Positions 1 through 7,732 of a stretch of DNA of 36,125 bases are shown one piece after another (within the stretch, counting starts at the first letter, position 1; each line of letters starts with the position of its first letter). The notes under the pieces are model-generated. The model saw only the letters and a program-made list of their open reading frames with translations. It did not search any database and was not told the DNA's origin. Position numbers and translations under genes: made by a program. The DNA is taken from positions 1 through 36,125 of the forward strand of contig NZ_JAUQWH010000088.1 of NCBI RefSeq assembly GCF_030757795.1. The letters run 5' to 3'. This stretch comes from Actinoplanes oryzae (GTDB taxonomy: Bacteria > Actinomycetota > Actinomycetes > Mycobacteriales > Micromonosporaceae).

Positions 1-2
1 GC

Positions 3-53
3 AAAAAGAAACCGAAGAAGTCAACCAATCCCCGGCCCCGCCGCACCGGTTAA
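3..53 (+). CDS. Possible C-terminal end of a basic protein cut by the window edge
   Basis: One frame is open from the left edge to a TAA at 51-53 and reads KKKPKKSTNPRPRRTG. The frame has G or C at most third codon positions, whereas the overlapping frame 2 does not. A lysine/arginine/proline-rich tail is common at the ends of nucleic-acid-binding proteins, but 16 residues cannot identify a family. It may equally be non-coding. Confidence 0.25.
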   Translation, partial: KKKPKKSTNPRPRRTG

Positions 54-143
54 AAACCAAGATAGGGTATGTCTGATTGCTGCGAGGTCTCGTCCTGCCT
101 CATCCTGGCGCGGCGATGAGACAGGCAGCTCAGGCCGTCAAGG

Positions 144-164
144 CGCTAGTGACCGCTACTAGCG
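144..164. promoter_or_regulatory. Perfect 7-bp inverted repeat, operator-like
   Basis: CGCTAGT (144-150) is repeated in inverted form as ACTAGCG (158-164) around a 7-base spacer. This is the usual geometry of a dimeric regulator's operator. It lies about 120 bases before the small gene at 286. There is no T-run, so it does not look like a terminator. No regulator gene sits beside it. The rest of 54-285 shows nothing else that I can support. Confidence 0.4.
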
Positions 165-285
165 TGTCCGGCTGGCTCAGAAGAACGTGACCTCGACACC
201 TTCCGATCGATCAGCTCACCGCGATAGCCAAACGAGTTTCGCCATTCCCGCCCCGTCGTAGCGCGGAACCGCCTACGAAGGTGAT

Positions 286-525
286 GTGGCCAAGCGCAAA
301 ACCCCGCCCCGTCGTCGAGGTCGACAACCGCTACCCGAGCTCACCCTGACCGCGCCCAAGACCACCGCCATGACCCCTGAGCAGCGAGCCGCATTCGTCT
401 CGCTGCTCACTCACATGATCGTCAGCTGGCGCCAGGAGCAGCACCTCGAACGGGCCCGCGCGGCAGCAGCGCAATCGGACGCTCGCCAACCAGAGGAAGT
501 TCCAGGTCAGAGCCCTGCGCCATGA
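286..525 (+). CDS. Small hypothetical protein, 79 aa
   Basis: I do not recognise this protein. The start is a GTG at 286 with a GAAGG element (277-281) just upstream. The first 17 residues are strongly basic (KRKTPPRRRGRQ), followed by an alternating stretch and then one long predicted helix (MTPEQRAAFVSLLTHMIVSW and onward) rich in Ala, Gln and Arg. The tail is polar and proline-containing. There is no signal peptide or membrane segment. The basic N terminus suggests nucleic-acid or membrane-surface contact, which is inference. A terminator-like hairpin follows at 573-606, so it is probably transcribed alone. Codon bias fits the surrounding genome, which supports it being real. Confidence 0.55.
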   Translation: MAKRKTPPRRRGRQPLPELTLTAPKTTAMTPEQRAAFVSLLTHMIVSWRQEQHLERARAAAAQSDARQPEEVPGQSPAP

Positions 526-572
526 TCGAAGAGTTCTTATGCCGTAACCTCAGCTCCACCCTTGGAAGCGGT

Positions 573-606
573 AACACCGTCCAGCTCGACGAGTTGGGCG
601 GTGTTT
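573..606 (+). terminator. Intrinsic terminator-like hairpin with T-run
   Basis: AACACCG (573-579) pairs with CGGTGTT (599-605). Inside it CCAGCTC (581-587) pairs with GAGTTGG (591-597), with one G-T wobble, around a GAC loop. The stem runs into TTTT on the plus strand. It lies between the end of the small gene (525) and the convergent end of the oxidoreductase gene (652), so it would mainly stop plus-strand transcription. T-tailed hairpins are not common in this GC range, which makes it stand out. Confidence 0.7.
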
Positions 607-651
607 TGCATTCGCGCCCCGGGTCCGGGCGTGATCCAAGTCACACCGCGT

Positions 652-1575
652 TCAGTCCGGCAGCTCGGCGCGTACCGGATTGATGATCTCGTCGACCAGC
701 CACCGCCCGACACCCTCGGGGTATCCCCGCGGGAGGCTCAGCACGACGTGGTTGATGCCGGCCCCGATGAGCTCCAGCGCTGCCTCACGGGCCGCCTCCG
801 GCGCGTCGTACGAGATCACTATCTGCACCGACCGCGCGATCTCCGCGGGGTCCCGGCCGATCTCGGCGCACCGCTCGTCGAGGACCCGCGAGCGCTCGGC
901 GACGAACTCGACGGTGTTGTGCGGCGGCCCGGGCACGTTCCAGATGTCGGCGTGCTCCGCCACCAGGCCGAGAGTCCGCCGGCCCCAGCCGCCGATCAGC
1001 AGCGGCGGCCCGCCGGCCTGGACCGGCTTCGGCTCGTTGCGGTTGTTCTTGAGCGTGTAGTACTTGCCCTCGAAGTCGAAGACGCTCTCGGTCCACATGC
1101 GCTTGAGGATGGTGACCGTCTCCCCGAGGCGCTCGATGCCCTCGCCGGGCGGGACGAGCGTGAGACCGTACGCCTCGTACTCCGCCACGGCCGGATTCTC
1201 GCCCGCGATGCCGCCGGTGTCCGGGGGCTGCACGGTCCCGCCGACGCCCAGCCCCATGACCAACCGGCCGTGCGAGACGACGTCGACCGTGGTGGCGATC
1301 TTGCCGAGGACGGCCGGCTGGCGGATGCGGTTGCTCGTCACGAGCAGGCCCAGCCGCAGCCGCTCGGTCTGCGCCGCGAGCGCCGCCAGCAGCGTCCATC
1401 CCTCGTATATCTTCCCGTCCTTCCGGCCGGCCAGCGGCAGCATGTGGTCCCAGAGCCAGGCGTGCTCGATCTCGGGCAACCCGTCGGCCTCCAGCCAGAC
1501 CCGCCGGATGTCCTCGTAGTCGTTGTGCATCGGCGTCGTCTTGACGCCGAAGCTGACTTCGCCGTTCTTTCGCAC
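652..1575 (-). CDS. LLM class F420-type (luciferase-like) oxidoreductase
   Basis: This is a luciferase-like monooxygenase superfamily TIM-barrel enzyme of about 307 residues, the usual length for the single-domain F420-dependent branch. Family hallmarks are visible: an N-terminal FGVKTTP strand, the EHAWLWDHMLPL segment, the AAQTERLRLGLLVTSNRIRQP loop, then the ATTVDVVSHGRLVMGLGVGG motif and a late PLLIGGWGRRTLGLVAEHADIWN segment. Such enzymes transfer hydride from reduced F420 or FMN to small organic substrates. The substrate cannot be read from sequence. I prefer the GTG at 1575 (AGGA five bases upstream) over the GTG at 1587, which has no spaced ribosome site. The esterase gene lies 128 bases upstream on the same strand. 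Confidence 0.88.
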   Translation of the reverse strand: MRKNGEVSFGVKTTPMHNDYEDIRRVWLEADGLPEIEHAWLWDHMLPLAGRKDGKIYEGWTLLAALAAQTERLRLGLLVTSNRIRQPAVLGKIATTVDVVSHGRLVMGLGVGGTVQPPDTGGIAGENPAVAEYEAYGLTLVPPGEGIERLGETVTILKRMWTESVFDFEGKYYTLKNNRNEPKPVQAGGPPLLIGGWGRRTLGLVAEHADIWNVPGPPHNTVEFVAERSRVLDERCAEIGRDPAEIARSVQIVISYDAPEAAREAALELIGAGINHVVLSLPRGYPEGVGRWLVDEIINPVRAELPD

Positions 1576-1660
1576 GGGTTCCTGCACCTTTCGATCCCGG
1601 CCCGGGAAAGGCGTTCCGGCCGGCCCGGAGACATTGGCCGGCAGCTATGGCCGCAACAAC

Positions 1661-1684
1661 GTAGCCCCGAAGGCTGCAGGCTAC
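1661..1684. promoter_or_regulatory. Inverted repeat GTAGCC-N12-GGCTAC
   Basis: GTAGCC (1661-1666) and GGCTAC (1679-1684) form a perfect 6-bp dyad with a 12-base spacer. It lies in the gap between the esterase gene and the downstream oxidoreductase gene, roughly 85 bases before the latter's start. It could be an operator or a weak stem-loop. No -10/-35 pair is convincing here. Confidence 0.25.
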
Positions 1685-1703
1685 AAGTGCGGAAAGAACC
1701 GCG

Positions 1704-2630
1704 TTACGGGGCGAGCAGGCGGTTGAGCCAGTGGAAGCGGGCCGCCCGGGCGTCACGCGACAGCACCGCCTCGGGGAAGGCGCTGTCGAAGCCGTGGAAG
1801 CCGCCCGGCCACACGTGCAGCTCGGCGTCCCCGCCGGCCTGCCAGAGGCGGTTCGCGTAGGCGACGTCCTCGTCGCGGAAGGACTCGGCCGAGCCGACGT
1901 CGAGGTACGCGGGCGGCAGTCCCGACAGGTCCGTGGCGCGCGCCGGGGCGGCGTACGGGGAGGTGTCGGGGCCGCCGACGGCGTCGCCGAGGAGGGCGCC
2001 CCAGCCGGTGGCGTTCGACGTACGGTCCCAGGTGTCCACGCCCGCCATCTGCCGCACCGAGAAGGAGTCGTTCCGGTCGTCCAGCATCGGGCACAGCAGC
2101 AGCTGACCGCGCAGTGCCGGGCCACCCCGGTCGCGGGCCATGAGCGCCACGGCGGCCGCGAGACCGCCGCCCGCGCTGCCGCCCGCCACGATCAGCCGCT
2201 CCGGGTCGAAGCCGAGCTCGGCGGCGCGGGAGGCGGTCCATTCGAGGCCGGCGTAGCAGTCCTCGACCGGCGCCGGGTGCGGGTGCTCGGGCGCCAGCCG
2301 GTAGTCCACCGACACGACGACCAGACCGAACTCCTCCGCCCAGTCCAGCGCCTCCAGCACGCCGGAGCGGTTGTCGCCGAGCACCATGCCGCCGCCGTGG
2401 ATCCAGTAGATGCAGCCCCGGGCGGCGGGGAAGGCGACCGGCCGCAGGATCAGCAGCGGCACGGGGGTGTCCCGGTGGTCCTCGACCGTGAACATGCCGC
2501 CGCGGCTCAGCTCGGCGTCGGTGAGGCGGAACTCGGCCCGCTCGGCTCGCGCGGCGGGGATGTCCGCGGGCAGCAGAGGCGGCGAGACGAAGGTGGCGAA
2601 CTCGCGGTCGAACGGGGGCGGCGTAGTCAT
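1704..2630 (-). CDS. Alpha/beta hydrolase of the HSL (hormone-sensitive lipase-like) esterase family
   Basis: This 308-residue protein has the HSL-family layout. The oxyanion-hole HGGG is at about residues 78-81 (in WIHGGGMVLG), and the nucleophile Ser152 is in GGSAGG. The acid residue is probably Asp253 in the SFRDED segment, and the base is His279 in GGFHGFD. It should hydrolyse short-chain carboxyl esters in the cytoplasm, since no signal peptide is present. The natural substrate is unknown. The ATG at 2630 is preferred over the GTG at 2636: a TAACCT element at 2637-2642 would place the transcript start almost on the ATG, so the gene may be leaderless. It is divergent from the second oxidoreductase and may be co-transcribed with the first. 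Confidence 0.9.
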   Translation of the reverse strand: MTTPPPFDREFATFVSPPLLPADIPAARAERAEFRLTDAELSRGGMFTVEDHRDTPVPLLILRPVAFPAARGCIYWIHGGGMVLGDNRSGVLEALDWAEEFGLVVVSVDYRLAPEHPHPAPVEDCYAGLEWTASRAAELGFDPERLIVAGGSAGGGLAAAVALMARDRGGPALRGQLLLCPMLDDRNDSFSVRQMAGVDTWDRTSNATGWGALLGDAVGGPDTSPYAAPARATDLSGLPPAYLDVGSAESFRDEDVAYANRLWQAGGDAELHVWPGGFHGFDSAFPEAVLSRDARAARFHWLNRLLAP

Positions 2631-2713
2631 GATCACAGGTTAAGCGGCGCGCGGAATCTGCGGTGAGCAGAGAACGGATGCTTTCCGGGGCGAGGTGCCG
2701 CGATTATCGACGC

Positions 2714-3601
2714 ATGGTCGAATTCTCGCTTCAGGTTCAGCCGGAGAGCGCCGGCGAATGGTTGGAGACCGCGCGGCGCGCCGAGGCGGCCGGGTTCGAT
2801 GCGTTGCTGGTGGCCGATCACCCGGGCGTGTGCGTGGCACCGTTCGTGGCGCTCGCCGCGGCGGCCGCGGTGACGGAGACGATCAAGCTCGGCTCGTACG
2901 TGGTCAACGCCGGCGTCCGCGAGCCGATGCTGCTCGCCACCGATGTCGCGACGCTGGACCTGATCTCGGGCGGGCGTGCGCTCCTCGGGCTCGGCGCGGG
3001 TCACACGCCGGTCGAGTGGGAGGCGGTGGGGCGGGTCCGCCCGGATGTTCGGGGGCGGGTGGACCGCTGCATCGCCGTGGCGGAGGCGACGACGCGGCTG
3101 CTGGCCGGGGAGAAGGTGAGCTGGGACGGCGACGGCCTGACCATGCGCGACGCCGAGCTGAGCAAGCCACCGCCGGTGGCGGACAAGGTGCCCCTGCTCC
3201 TGGGTACGGCCAACTCCCGCCTGCTGCGCTGGGCCGGTGCGCACGCCGACATCGTCGGGCTGTCCGGGCTGGGCCGCACGCGCGAGGACGGCCACACCCA
3301 CGATGCGCGGTGGCGCCTCGAGCAGATCGACGCGCAGGTGGCGCTGGCGCGGGAGGGCGGCGACGCCACCCTGGAAGTGCTCGTGCAGAAGGTGCAGCCG
3401 GACCTCGGCGAGTGGACCGGGGACCTCGGCATGTCCGAGGAGGAGCTGCGCCAGGTGCCGTTCCTGCTCATCGGCGACGAGGAGGAACTGCTGGCGGCCG
3501 TACGCCGGAATCGTGAGCGATGGGGGATCACGCGCTACGCCGTACGCCGGGAAGCCCTTGATGTCCTGGAACCGATCCTGCCGCGGCTCAAGGCGGCGTG
3601 A
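2714..3601 (+). CDS. LLM class F420-type oxidoreductase, MSMEG_2516-like subfamily
   Basis: This is a 295-residue luciferase-like enzyme, close to the usual length of the F420_MSMEG_2516 subfamily. Typical elements are the start VEFSLQVQPESAGEWLETAR, then GFDALLVADHPG, AAAAAVTETIKLGSYVVN, and ATLDLISGGRALLGLGAGHT. A PLLLGTANSRLLRWAGAHADIVGLSGL segment follows late in the barrel. An open frame extends upstream to 2663, but family alignment starts at the ATG at 2714, and the extra 17 residues look like non-coding sequence. It ends one base before the stop of the convergent GntR gene. The substrate is not predictable. It shares the family but little detailed sequence with the oxidoreductase at 652. 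Confidence 0.88.
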   Translation: MVEFSLQVQPESAGEWLETARRAEAAGFDALLVADHPGVCVAPFVALAAAAAVTETIKLGSYVVNAGVREPMLLATDVATLDLISGGRALLGLGAGHTPVEWEAVGRVRPDVRGRVDRCIAVAEATTRLLAGEKVSWDGDGLTMRDAELSKPPPVADKVPLLLGTANSRLLRWAGAHADIVGLSGLGRTREDGHTHDARWRLEQIDAQVALAREGGDATLEVLVQKVQPDLGEWTGDLGMSEEELRQVPFLLIGDEEELLAAVRRNRERWGITRYAVRREALDVLEPILPRLKAA

Positions 3602-3602
3602 C

Positions 3603-4256
3603 TCACTCGTCCGCGAACAGCTCCCGCTCCACCTTGGCCCGGTAGTCGACGTAGATCTGCCGGTAGCGGGCCGCGGCGCCCTGCGTGTCGCCGCGGTCCA
3701 GCAGGCCGAGGATGTCGTCGTGGCCGGCCACCCAGATCGGGAAGATGTCGCTCTCGGCGGTCATCACCAGGATGCGGTTGGTGCGGGCGACGACGAGGTC
3801 CACGAGCGACTGCAGCTCGCGGTTGCCGCTGGCGAGGATGACCACGCTGCTGAACTCCGCCCCCGCCGGCGCGGCGCCGAGGACGTTGCCCGAGCGCAGC
3901 CCCTCCACGAAGTCCTTCTGGTGGCGGCGCATCTGGTCGAGGTGGGTGCTGGTCAGGTTGTCGACGCCCCACTCGAAGCCGGCGCAGGCCAGGACGCTCA
4001 TCACGTCGATCAGCTCGAGGGCGTTCTTCTGGGTCACCTTGGTGACGTGGCGCGTGCGGTTGGGCGCGATGTCGATGAGGCCCTCGACGGAGAGCTGGGC
4101 TATCGCCTCGCGGACGGGGGTGATGCTCACCCCGAGTCGGGCGGCCAGCTCGGCGTCCTTGATCAGCGTGCCGGGCGGCAGCTCCCCGGTGACGATCTCG
4201 TTGCGGAGCTGGCGCACCACGGCAGCCGTGCGGGTCGGCGGGACCGTGTAGGACAT
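3603..4256 (-). CDS. GntR family transcriptional regulator, FCD subgroup
   Basis: This 217-residue protein has an N-terminal winged helix-turn-helix (about residues 8-72). The typical GntR sequence runs LRNEIVTGELPPGTLIKD, then LAARLGVSITPVREAIAQL and an EGLIDIAPNRTRHV wing. An all-helical C-terminal region of the FCD type (about 80-210) probably binds a small carboxylate or metal-ligand complex. FCD regulators normally repress adjacent catabolic genes. The candidates here are the convergent oxidoreductase or the divergent propeller gene. A TAGGCT element sits six bases before the ATG (4263-4268), which would make the mRNA leaderless. The target operator is not identified. Confidence 0.88.
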   Translation of the reverse strand: MSYTVPPTRTAAVVRQLRNEIVTGELPPGTLIKDAELAARLGVSITPVREAIAQLSVEGLIDIAPNRTRHVTKVTQKNALELIDVMSVLACAGFEWGVDNLTSTHLDQMRRHQKDFVEGLRSGNVLGAAPAGAEFSSVVILASGNRELQSLVDLVVARTNRILVMTAESDIFPIWVAGHDDILGLLDRGDTQGAAARYRQIYVDYRAKVERELFADE

Positions 4257-4332
4257 ACCGGCAGCCTACCGACAGTCACGAAGATGGCGCTGACCCGTAC
4301 CCTTGGCGCGCCGGAAAGAGCATGCTGGGTTC

Positions 4333-5592
4333 GTGGCTTTGATTGATCTTGATTACCCTTTGCCCCCCGCCCGGACCGGCACCCGCCGGCCGCCGCGGGT
4401 GCCACGCGCGGCTCTGCTCCTGCCGGCGATCGCGGCCTTGCTGATCACTCTGGGTGGTGCCGCGCCGCCGGGCCGGCCGCTGGTCCAGGTGCTCTCGATC
4501 GGGGGTACGGCCACCGCCGGCTTCAGCCTCGCCCCCGGGGCCCTCTTCGCCGCCGAGCTCGGGGCGGGCGCGTCGGCGGGCATCCGGCGGTACGACGTGG
4601 AGTCCGGCCGCGTGGTCTGGTCGGTGACCGTGCCGCACGTCGTGAAGCACCTCTGGTACGACGAGAGCAGTGGGCTGCTGCTGGCCCGCGCGGGTGACAC
4701 GGCGCGGACGACGGTGCTGGACGGTGCCGACGGCAGGCAGCTCTGGCACCTCGGCGATGCGGAGTCGTCGATCCTGATGCTGGCCGGTGGTCAGGTGTTG
4801 CTGCGCGGCGATCGGACCGGACTGCGTCTCGTCGACGGGCGTACGGGCGGGCTGATCTGGAGGGTGCCGATCGCGGCGCGGGCGGACGTGCACTACGACG
4901 ACGGTGCCCCCGGTCCGCCGCAGCGGATCACTGTGGTCGGTCTCGACGGGCACGTGCTGACCCTCCGGTACGCCGACGGGGCGCGGCTGGGCGAGGGCGA
5001 GCTGGGCGTACCCCTGTCGGCCGAGACCGAGCCGGGCAGCGGCGCGGACTATGCGGGCGCTTCGATCGTGGGCGACCGGCTGTATCTGTCGCGTGAGGAG
5101 CGAGGGCAGGGGGTGCTGACCGCCTTCCGGTTGCCCGGGCTGACGGTGATCTGGCGGCGGTCCGGAGTGCCCTCGGGTTACCTCGGCGACTGCGGCGCGG
5201 TGGTGTGCGTGACCGACAGTACGGGGGTGACGGCGCTCGACCCGGCGGACGGATCCGTGCGCTGGTCCCACCCCGGCTGGATCGGCGCGGTCGCCTTCCC
5301 CGGGGGACGGCTGATGGGGTACGAGGGCACGCCCGAGCAGGCGGCGGAAGTCGACGCCACGACGGGCGAGGTGCTCCGGCGCATCGGGCCGACCCAGTGG
5401 GCCGACGGCGTGGAGCTGCGGGAGGACAGGACGACGGCGGAACGCGTCTGGATCCGCCGGGACGTCCGGGGCGCCGGGGTGGCCGGGGCGATCACGACCG
5501 CGGGGGCGTACGCGTGCGACGTGGAACCGCCCTACCTGGCCTGCCCGACGATCTTCGGGGCGACCGGGGTCTGGCGCCTCCCCGCGACCTGA
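4333..5592 (+). CDS. Membrane-anchored PQQ-like beta-propeller protein
   Basis: This is a roughly 419-residue protein with a short cytoplasmic N terminus (MALIDLDYPLPPARTG), one membrane helix at about residues 26-43, and an extracytoplasmic part. That part contains repeated blades of the PQQ/BamB type (RYDVESGRVVWSV, LDGADGRQLWHL, LVDGRTGGLIWRV, LDPADGSVRWSH). Each blade has the family's aspartate-glycine and tryptophan signature. Proteins starting MALIDLD... with this layout are frequent in Actinoplanes-like genomes, but I know of no defined role. Binding or scaffolding at the cell surface is likely. I chose the GTG at 4333, although the frame is open from a TTG at 4303, because the N-terminal motif fits. 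It is divergent from the GntR gene. Confidence 0.8.
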   Translation: MALIDLDYPLPPARTGTRRPPRVPRAALLLPAIAALLITLGGAAPPGRPLVQVLSIGGTATAGFSLAPGALFAAELGAGASAGIRRYDVESGRVVWSVTVPHVVKHLWYDESSGLLLARAGDTARTTVLDGADGRQLWHLGDAESSILMLAGGQVLLRGDRTGLRLVDGRTGGLIWRVPIAARADVHYDDGAPGPPQRITVVGLDGHVLTLRYADGARLGEGELGVPLSAETEPGSGADYAGASIVGDRLYLSREERGQGVLTAFRLPGLTVIWRRSGVPSGYLGDCGAVVCVTDSTGVTALDPADGSVRWSHPGWIGAVAFPGGRLMGYEGTPEQAAEVDATTGEVLRRIGPTQWADGVELREDRTTAERVWIRRDVRGAGVAGAITTAGAYACDVEPPYLACPTIFGATGVWRLPAT

Positions 5593-5595
5593 GGC

Positions 5596-5626
5596 TTGCA
5601 CCTCACGCTACGGGAGGTCTTAGCGT
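5596..5626 (+). promoter_or_regulatory. MerR-type promoter with 19-bp spacer and operator dyad
   Basis: TTGCAC (5596-5601) and TAGCGT (5621-5626) are separated by exactly 19 bases, the unusually long spacer that defines MerR-controlled promoters. The spacer holds an imperfect dyad at 5601-5617 whose outer arms are CCTC and GAGG. The expected transcript start is at about 5633, the A of the regulator's ATG. The promoter therefore most likely drives a leaderless, autoregulated transcript. Confidence 0.75.
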
Positions 5627-5632
5627 CATGGC

Positions 5633-6208
5633 ATGAGCACGGAGACATGGAGCATCGGCGAGCTGGCCCGGGCGACCGGACTCACCGTGCGTACCCTGCA
5701 CCATTACGACGACATCGGGCTGGTCCGCCCGTCGCACCGCAGCCGGGGCGGGCACCGCCGCTACGACTACGACGACGTGCGGCGGCTGCACCGGGTCCTG
5801 GCCCTGCGCGGCTTCGGGTTCGGCCTGCCCGCCATCGCCGGCCTGCTCGACGGCGACGGTCCCGGGGCCCGCGAGGTGCTGCTGAGGCAGCTCGACCAGG
5901 TCACCGACCGCATCGACCGGGCCCGGGCGCTGCAGCGGCGCCTGACGATGGTGCTGGGGCAGTTCGACGACGCGGGCTACCGGTCCGCGACGGCCCTCAT
6001 CAGTCTCATGGAAGGAATGATCGCGGTGGAGCACACGTACACACCCGAGGAGCTCGAGCTCATGGCGGCCGCCCGCCGCCGGGCGACCGAAAGTCTCTCC
6101 ACTGAGGAGCGCGCGGCCCTGGCCGAGCGCCGCCGGCAGTCCTGGGAGGCGATGACCCCGGAGCAGCAGGCGGAGATGATCAGCAGCCGCCCCTCCCTGC
6201 CGCACTGA
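5633..6208 (+). CDS. MerR family transcriptional regulator
   Basis: This 191-residue regulator has a classical MerR N terminus: WSIGELARATGLTVRTLHHYD, then GLVRPSHRSRGGHRRYDYDD and a RLHRVLALRGFGFGL stretch. A dimerisation helix (about residues 90-118) follows, and then a C-terminal helical region rich in Glu, Ala and Arg (MTPEQQAEM near the end). The effector domain lacks metal-binding cysteines, so it belongs to the organic-ligand or stress branch rather than the metal branch. The start is fixed by the promoter: the -10 lies six bases before the ATG, and no ribosome-binding site is present, indicating leaderless translation. It ends three bases from the convergent pilus operon end. No partner gene is visible in the same direction, so self-control is the main readable role. 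Confidence 0.92.
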   Translation: MSTETWSIGELARATGLTVRTLHHYDDIGLVRPSHRSRGGHRRYDYDDVRRLHRVLALRGFGFGLPAIAGLLDGDGPGAREVLLRQLDQVTDRIDRARALQRRLTMVLGQFDDAGYRSATALISLMEGMIAVEHTYTPEELELMAAARRRATESLSTEERAALAERRRQSWEAMTPEQQAEMISSRPSLPH

Positions 6209-6211
6209 GCG

Positions 6212-7732
6212 CTACTTCTCCAGGGTGTTGGTGACGGCCAGCGGCTTGGTGAAGTTGGCTGGGGCGTTCCACTTCTGCAGGTCCGAGCTGGTGCAGGCGG
6301 CGATCTTCACCTTGGCCGTGCCGTCCTTGTGCGTGTCCGGGTTGGCCACGGTGAGGTCGGTGGGCGTCAGGCAGTAACCGCTGCTGGAGACGATGCGGTA
6401 GCTCGTCGCGTAGTCGCCGGTCTTGCCCCAGACCGTCCAGAGCAGGTTGCTGCTGAGGGTGCCGGTGGCCGCGCACTGGGTCAGCGTGACATAGCCGGCG
6501 GTCGTGGCCGGGGGCGTGAGGCAGTAACCCGCGCCGTCGCTGCCCGCCGTGCGGATGCGGCCCGGGACGGCGTCGGCGGCGGAGGTCGCCTGCGTCGGCA
6601 GCGTCCATTGCTGGTTCCAGGCGACCGCGCCGTTGGGGTCCTGCTTGCAGAACCACACGATCATGTAGTCGGACTTCTGGTTGAGGTTGGTGACGTCCAG
6701 GCAGCGGCTGAACTGGCGGCGGTTCACGACCTGGTTGGTCTTCTCCGATGCCATGCCGGCGCCCACGCTGGTCTGCATGCGGAAGACCGATCGGTTGCTC
6801 GCGGTGTTGCAGCCGTCGAGGATCAGGTCGCTCGGGACGCCGGCGCTCGCCGCGTTCAGGCAGTAGCTGCCCGTCACCGTCTTGCCGTTCTTGTCGGTGG
6901 TGGAGGCGACGAACCGCGAGTTGTTGTCCAGGCTCCACTGCTGGCTCGGGATCCGGCCGGCGCACGGCTGGAAGACCACCGCGGCCTTCGACCCGTAGGT
7001 GGCCTGCAGGCACATGCCCTTCGTCGCCTTGGGCCCGATCGAGCCGGAGAGCATGATGTTGAGGTCCGTGTTGTAGACGAAGCGCTGGGAGCCGGTGCCG
7101 CCCTCGGGGCAGAGCTTCATCGTCACCTTGGTGCCGGCGTCCGGGACGGCGTTGTCGCCGCCGTCGATGCAGAGCGGGTTGACGACGGGCTCGGCCAGCT
7201 GGATGGCGCCGCCGCTGATGTTCTCGTTGTTGATTTTGAAGGAGTAGGTGGCCTGGATGGTCCGGGTGCCGCTGTCGCCGGGCGCGGGCTTCGTGCCGGG
7301 GACGCTCGTCCCGGTCGACGTGATGATCGCCGTCCCCGGCACATCCGTCGGCGGGCAGGACAGCTTCGCTGCCGGGGTGCCCGTCTCGGTGTCCGCGATG
7401 CCGTAGTAGACGAGCGAGACGGAAAATTGCGGGCCGTCCTTGACCTGCGAGCCGGACATGCCGGTGCAGGGCGGCAGGCTGCTGATGTCGCCCTGGAGAT
7501 CCTCCGAGCCGGCCGCGGTCTTGCCGGCCGACCGCAGCTGGGCCACCGCGGCGTCGATGCCCGCCTGCGCCACGTCGAGCGCGGTTGTCCGGTTGGTGAC
7601 CGTCCGGGTGCCGGCGACCTGGTTCACCACGATCGGCACCATGGCGGCCGTCAGCGACATGGCGACGAGCACGACGAGCATCGCCATCGGCATGGACCCC
7701 TCGTCGGAGGGGCGGGGGAATGCTCGCCTCAC
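6212..7732 (-). CDS. PilX-like prepilin-type protein with ricin-type (QxW) lectin-like region
   Basis: This is the last gene of the pilus operon, about 506 residues. The N terminus (SDEGSMPMAMLVVLVAMSLT) is a short basic leader and a hydrophobic helix like PilX-type minor pilins, but it lacks the Glu at +5. From about residue 178 to the end are cysteine-paired repeats with QQW at about 264-266 and 374-376 and QKW at about 486-488, plus repeated CL[NDT] segments (GYCLTP, RCLDV, MCLQA). This is the signature of ricin-B-type beta-trefoil lectins. I infer a surface-displayed adhesin. The start is the GTG at 7732, with GGGAGG six bases upstream. It overlaps the previous stop as GTGA. An upstream TTG (7753) in frame is less likely. 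Confidence 0.8.
   Translation of the reverse strand: MRRAFPRPSDEGSMPMAMLVVLVAMSLTAAMVPIVVNQVAGTRTVTNRTTALDVAQAGIDAAVAQLRSAGKTAAGSEDLQGDISSLPPCTGMSGSQVKDGPQFSVSLVYYGIADTETGTPAAKLSCPPTDVPGTAIITSTGTSVPGTKPAPGDSGTRTIQATYSFKINNENISGGAIQLAEPVVNPLCIDGGDNAVPDAGTKVTMKLCPEGGTGSQRFVYNTDLNIMLSGSIGPKATKGMCLQATYGSKAAVVFQPCAGRIPSQQWSLDNNSRFVASTTDKNGKTVTGSYCLNAASAGVPSDLILDGCNTASNRSVFRMQTSVGAGMASEKTNQVVNRRQFSRCLDVTNLNQKSDYMIVWFCKQDPNGAVAWNQQWTLPTQATSAADAVPGRIRTAGSDGAGYCLTPPATTAGYVTLTQCAATGTLSSNLLWTVWGKTGDYATSYRIVSSSGYCLTPTDLTVANPDTHKDGTAKVKIAACTSSDLQKWNAPANFTKPLAVTNTLEK

Noticed and set aside
562..1860. Long plus-strand open frame opposite the first oxidoreductase gene
   Set aside because: It is rich in Arg, Pro, Val and Asp with no family pattern and lies antisense to a clear luciferase-like gene. 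High GC produces such frames.
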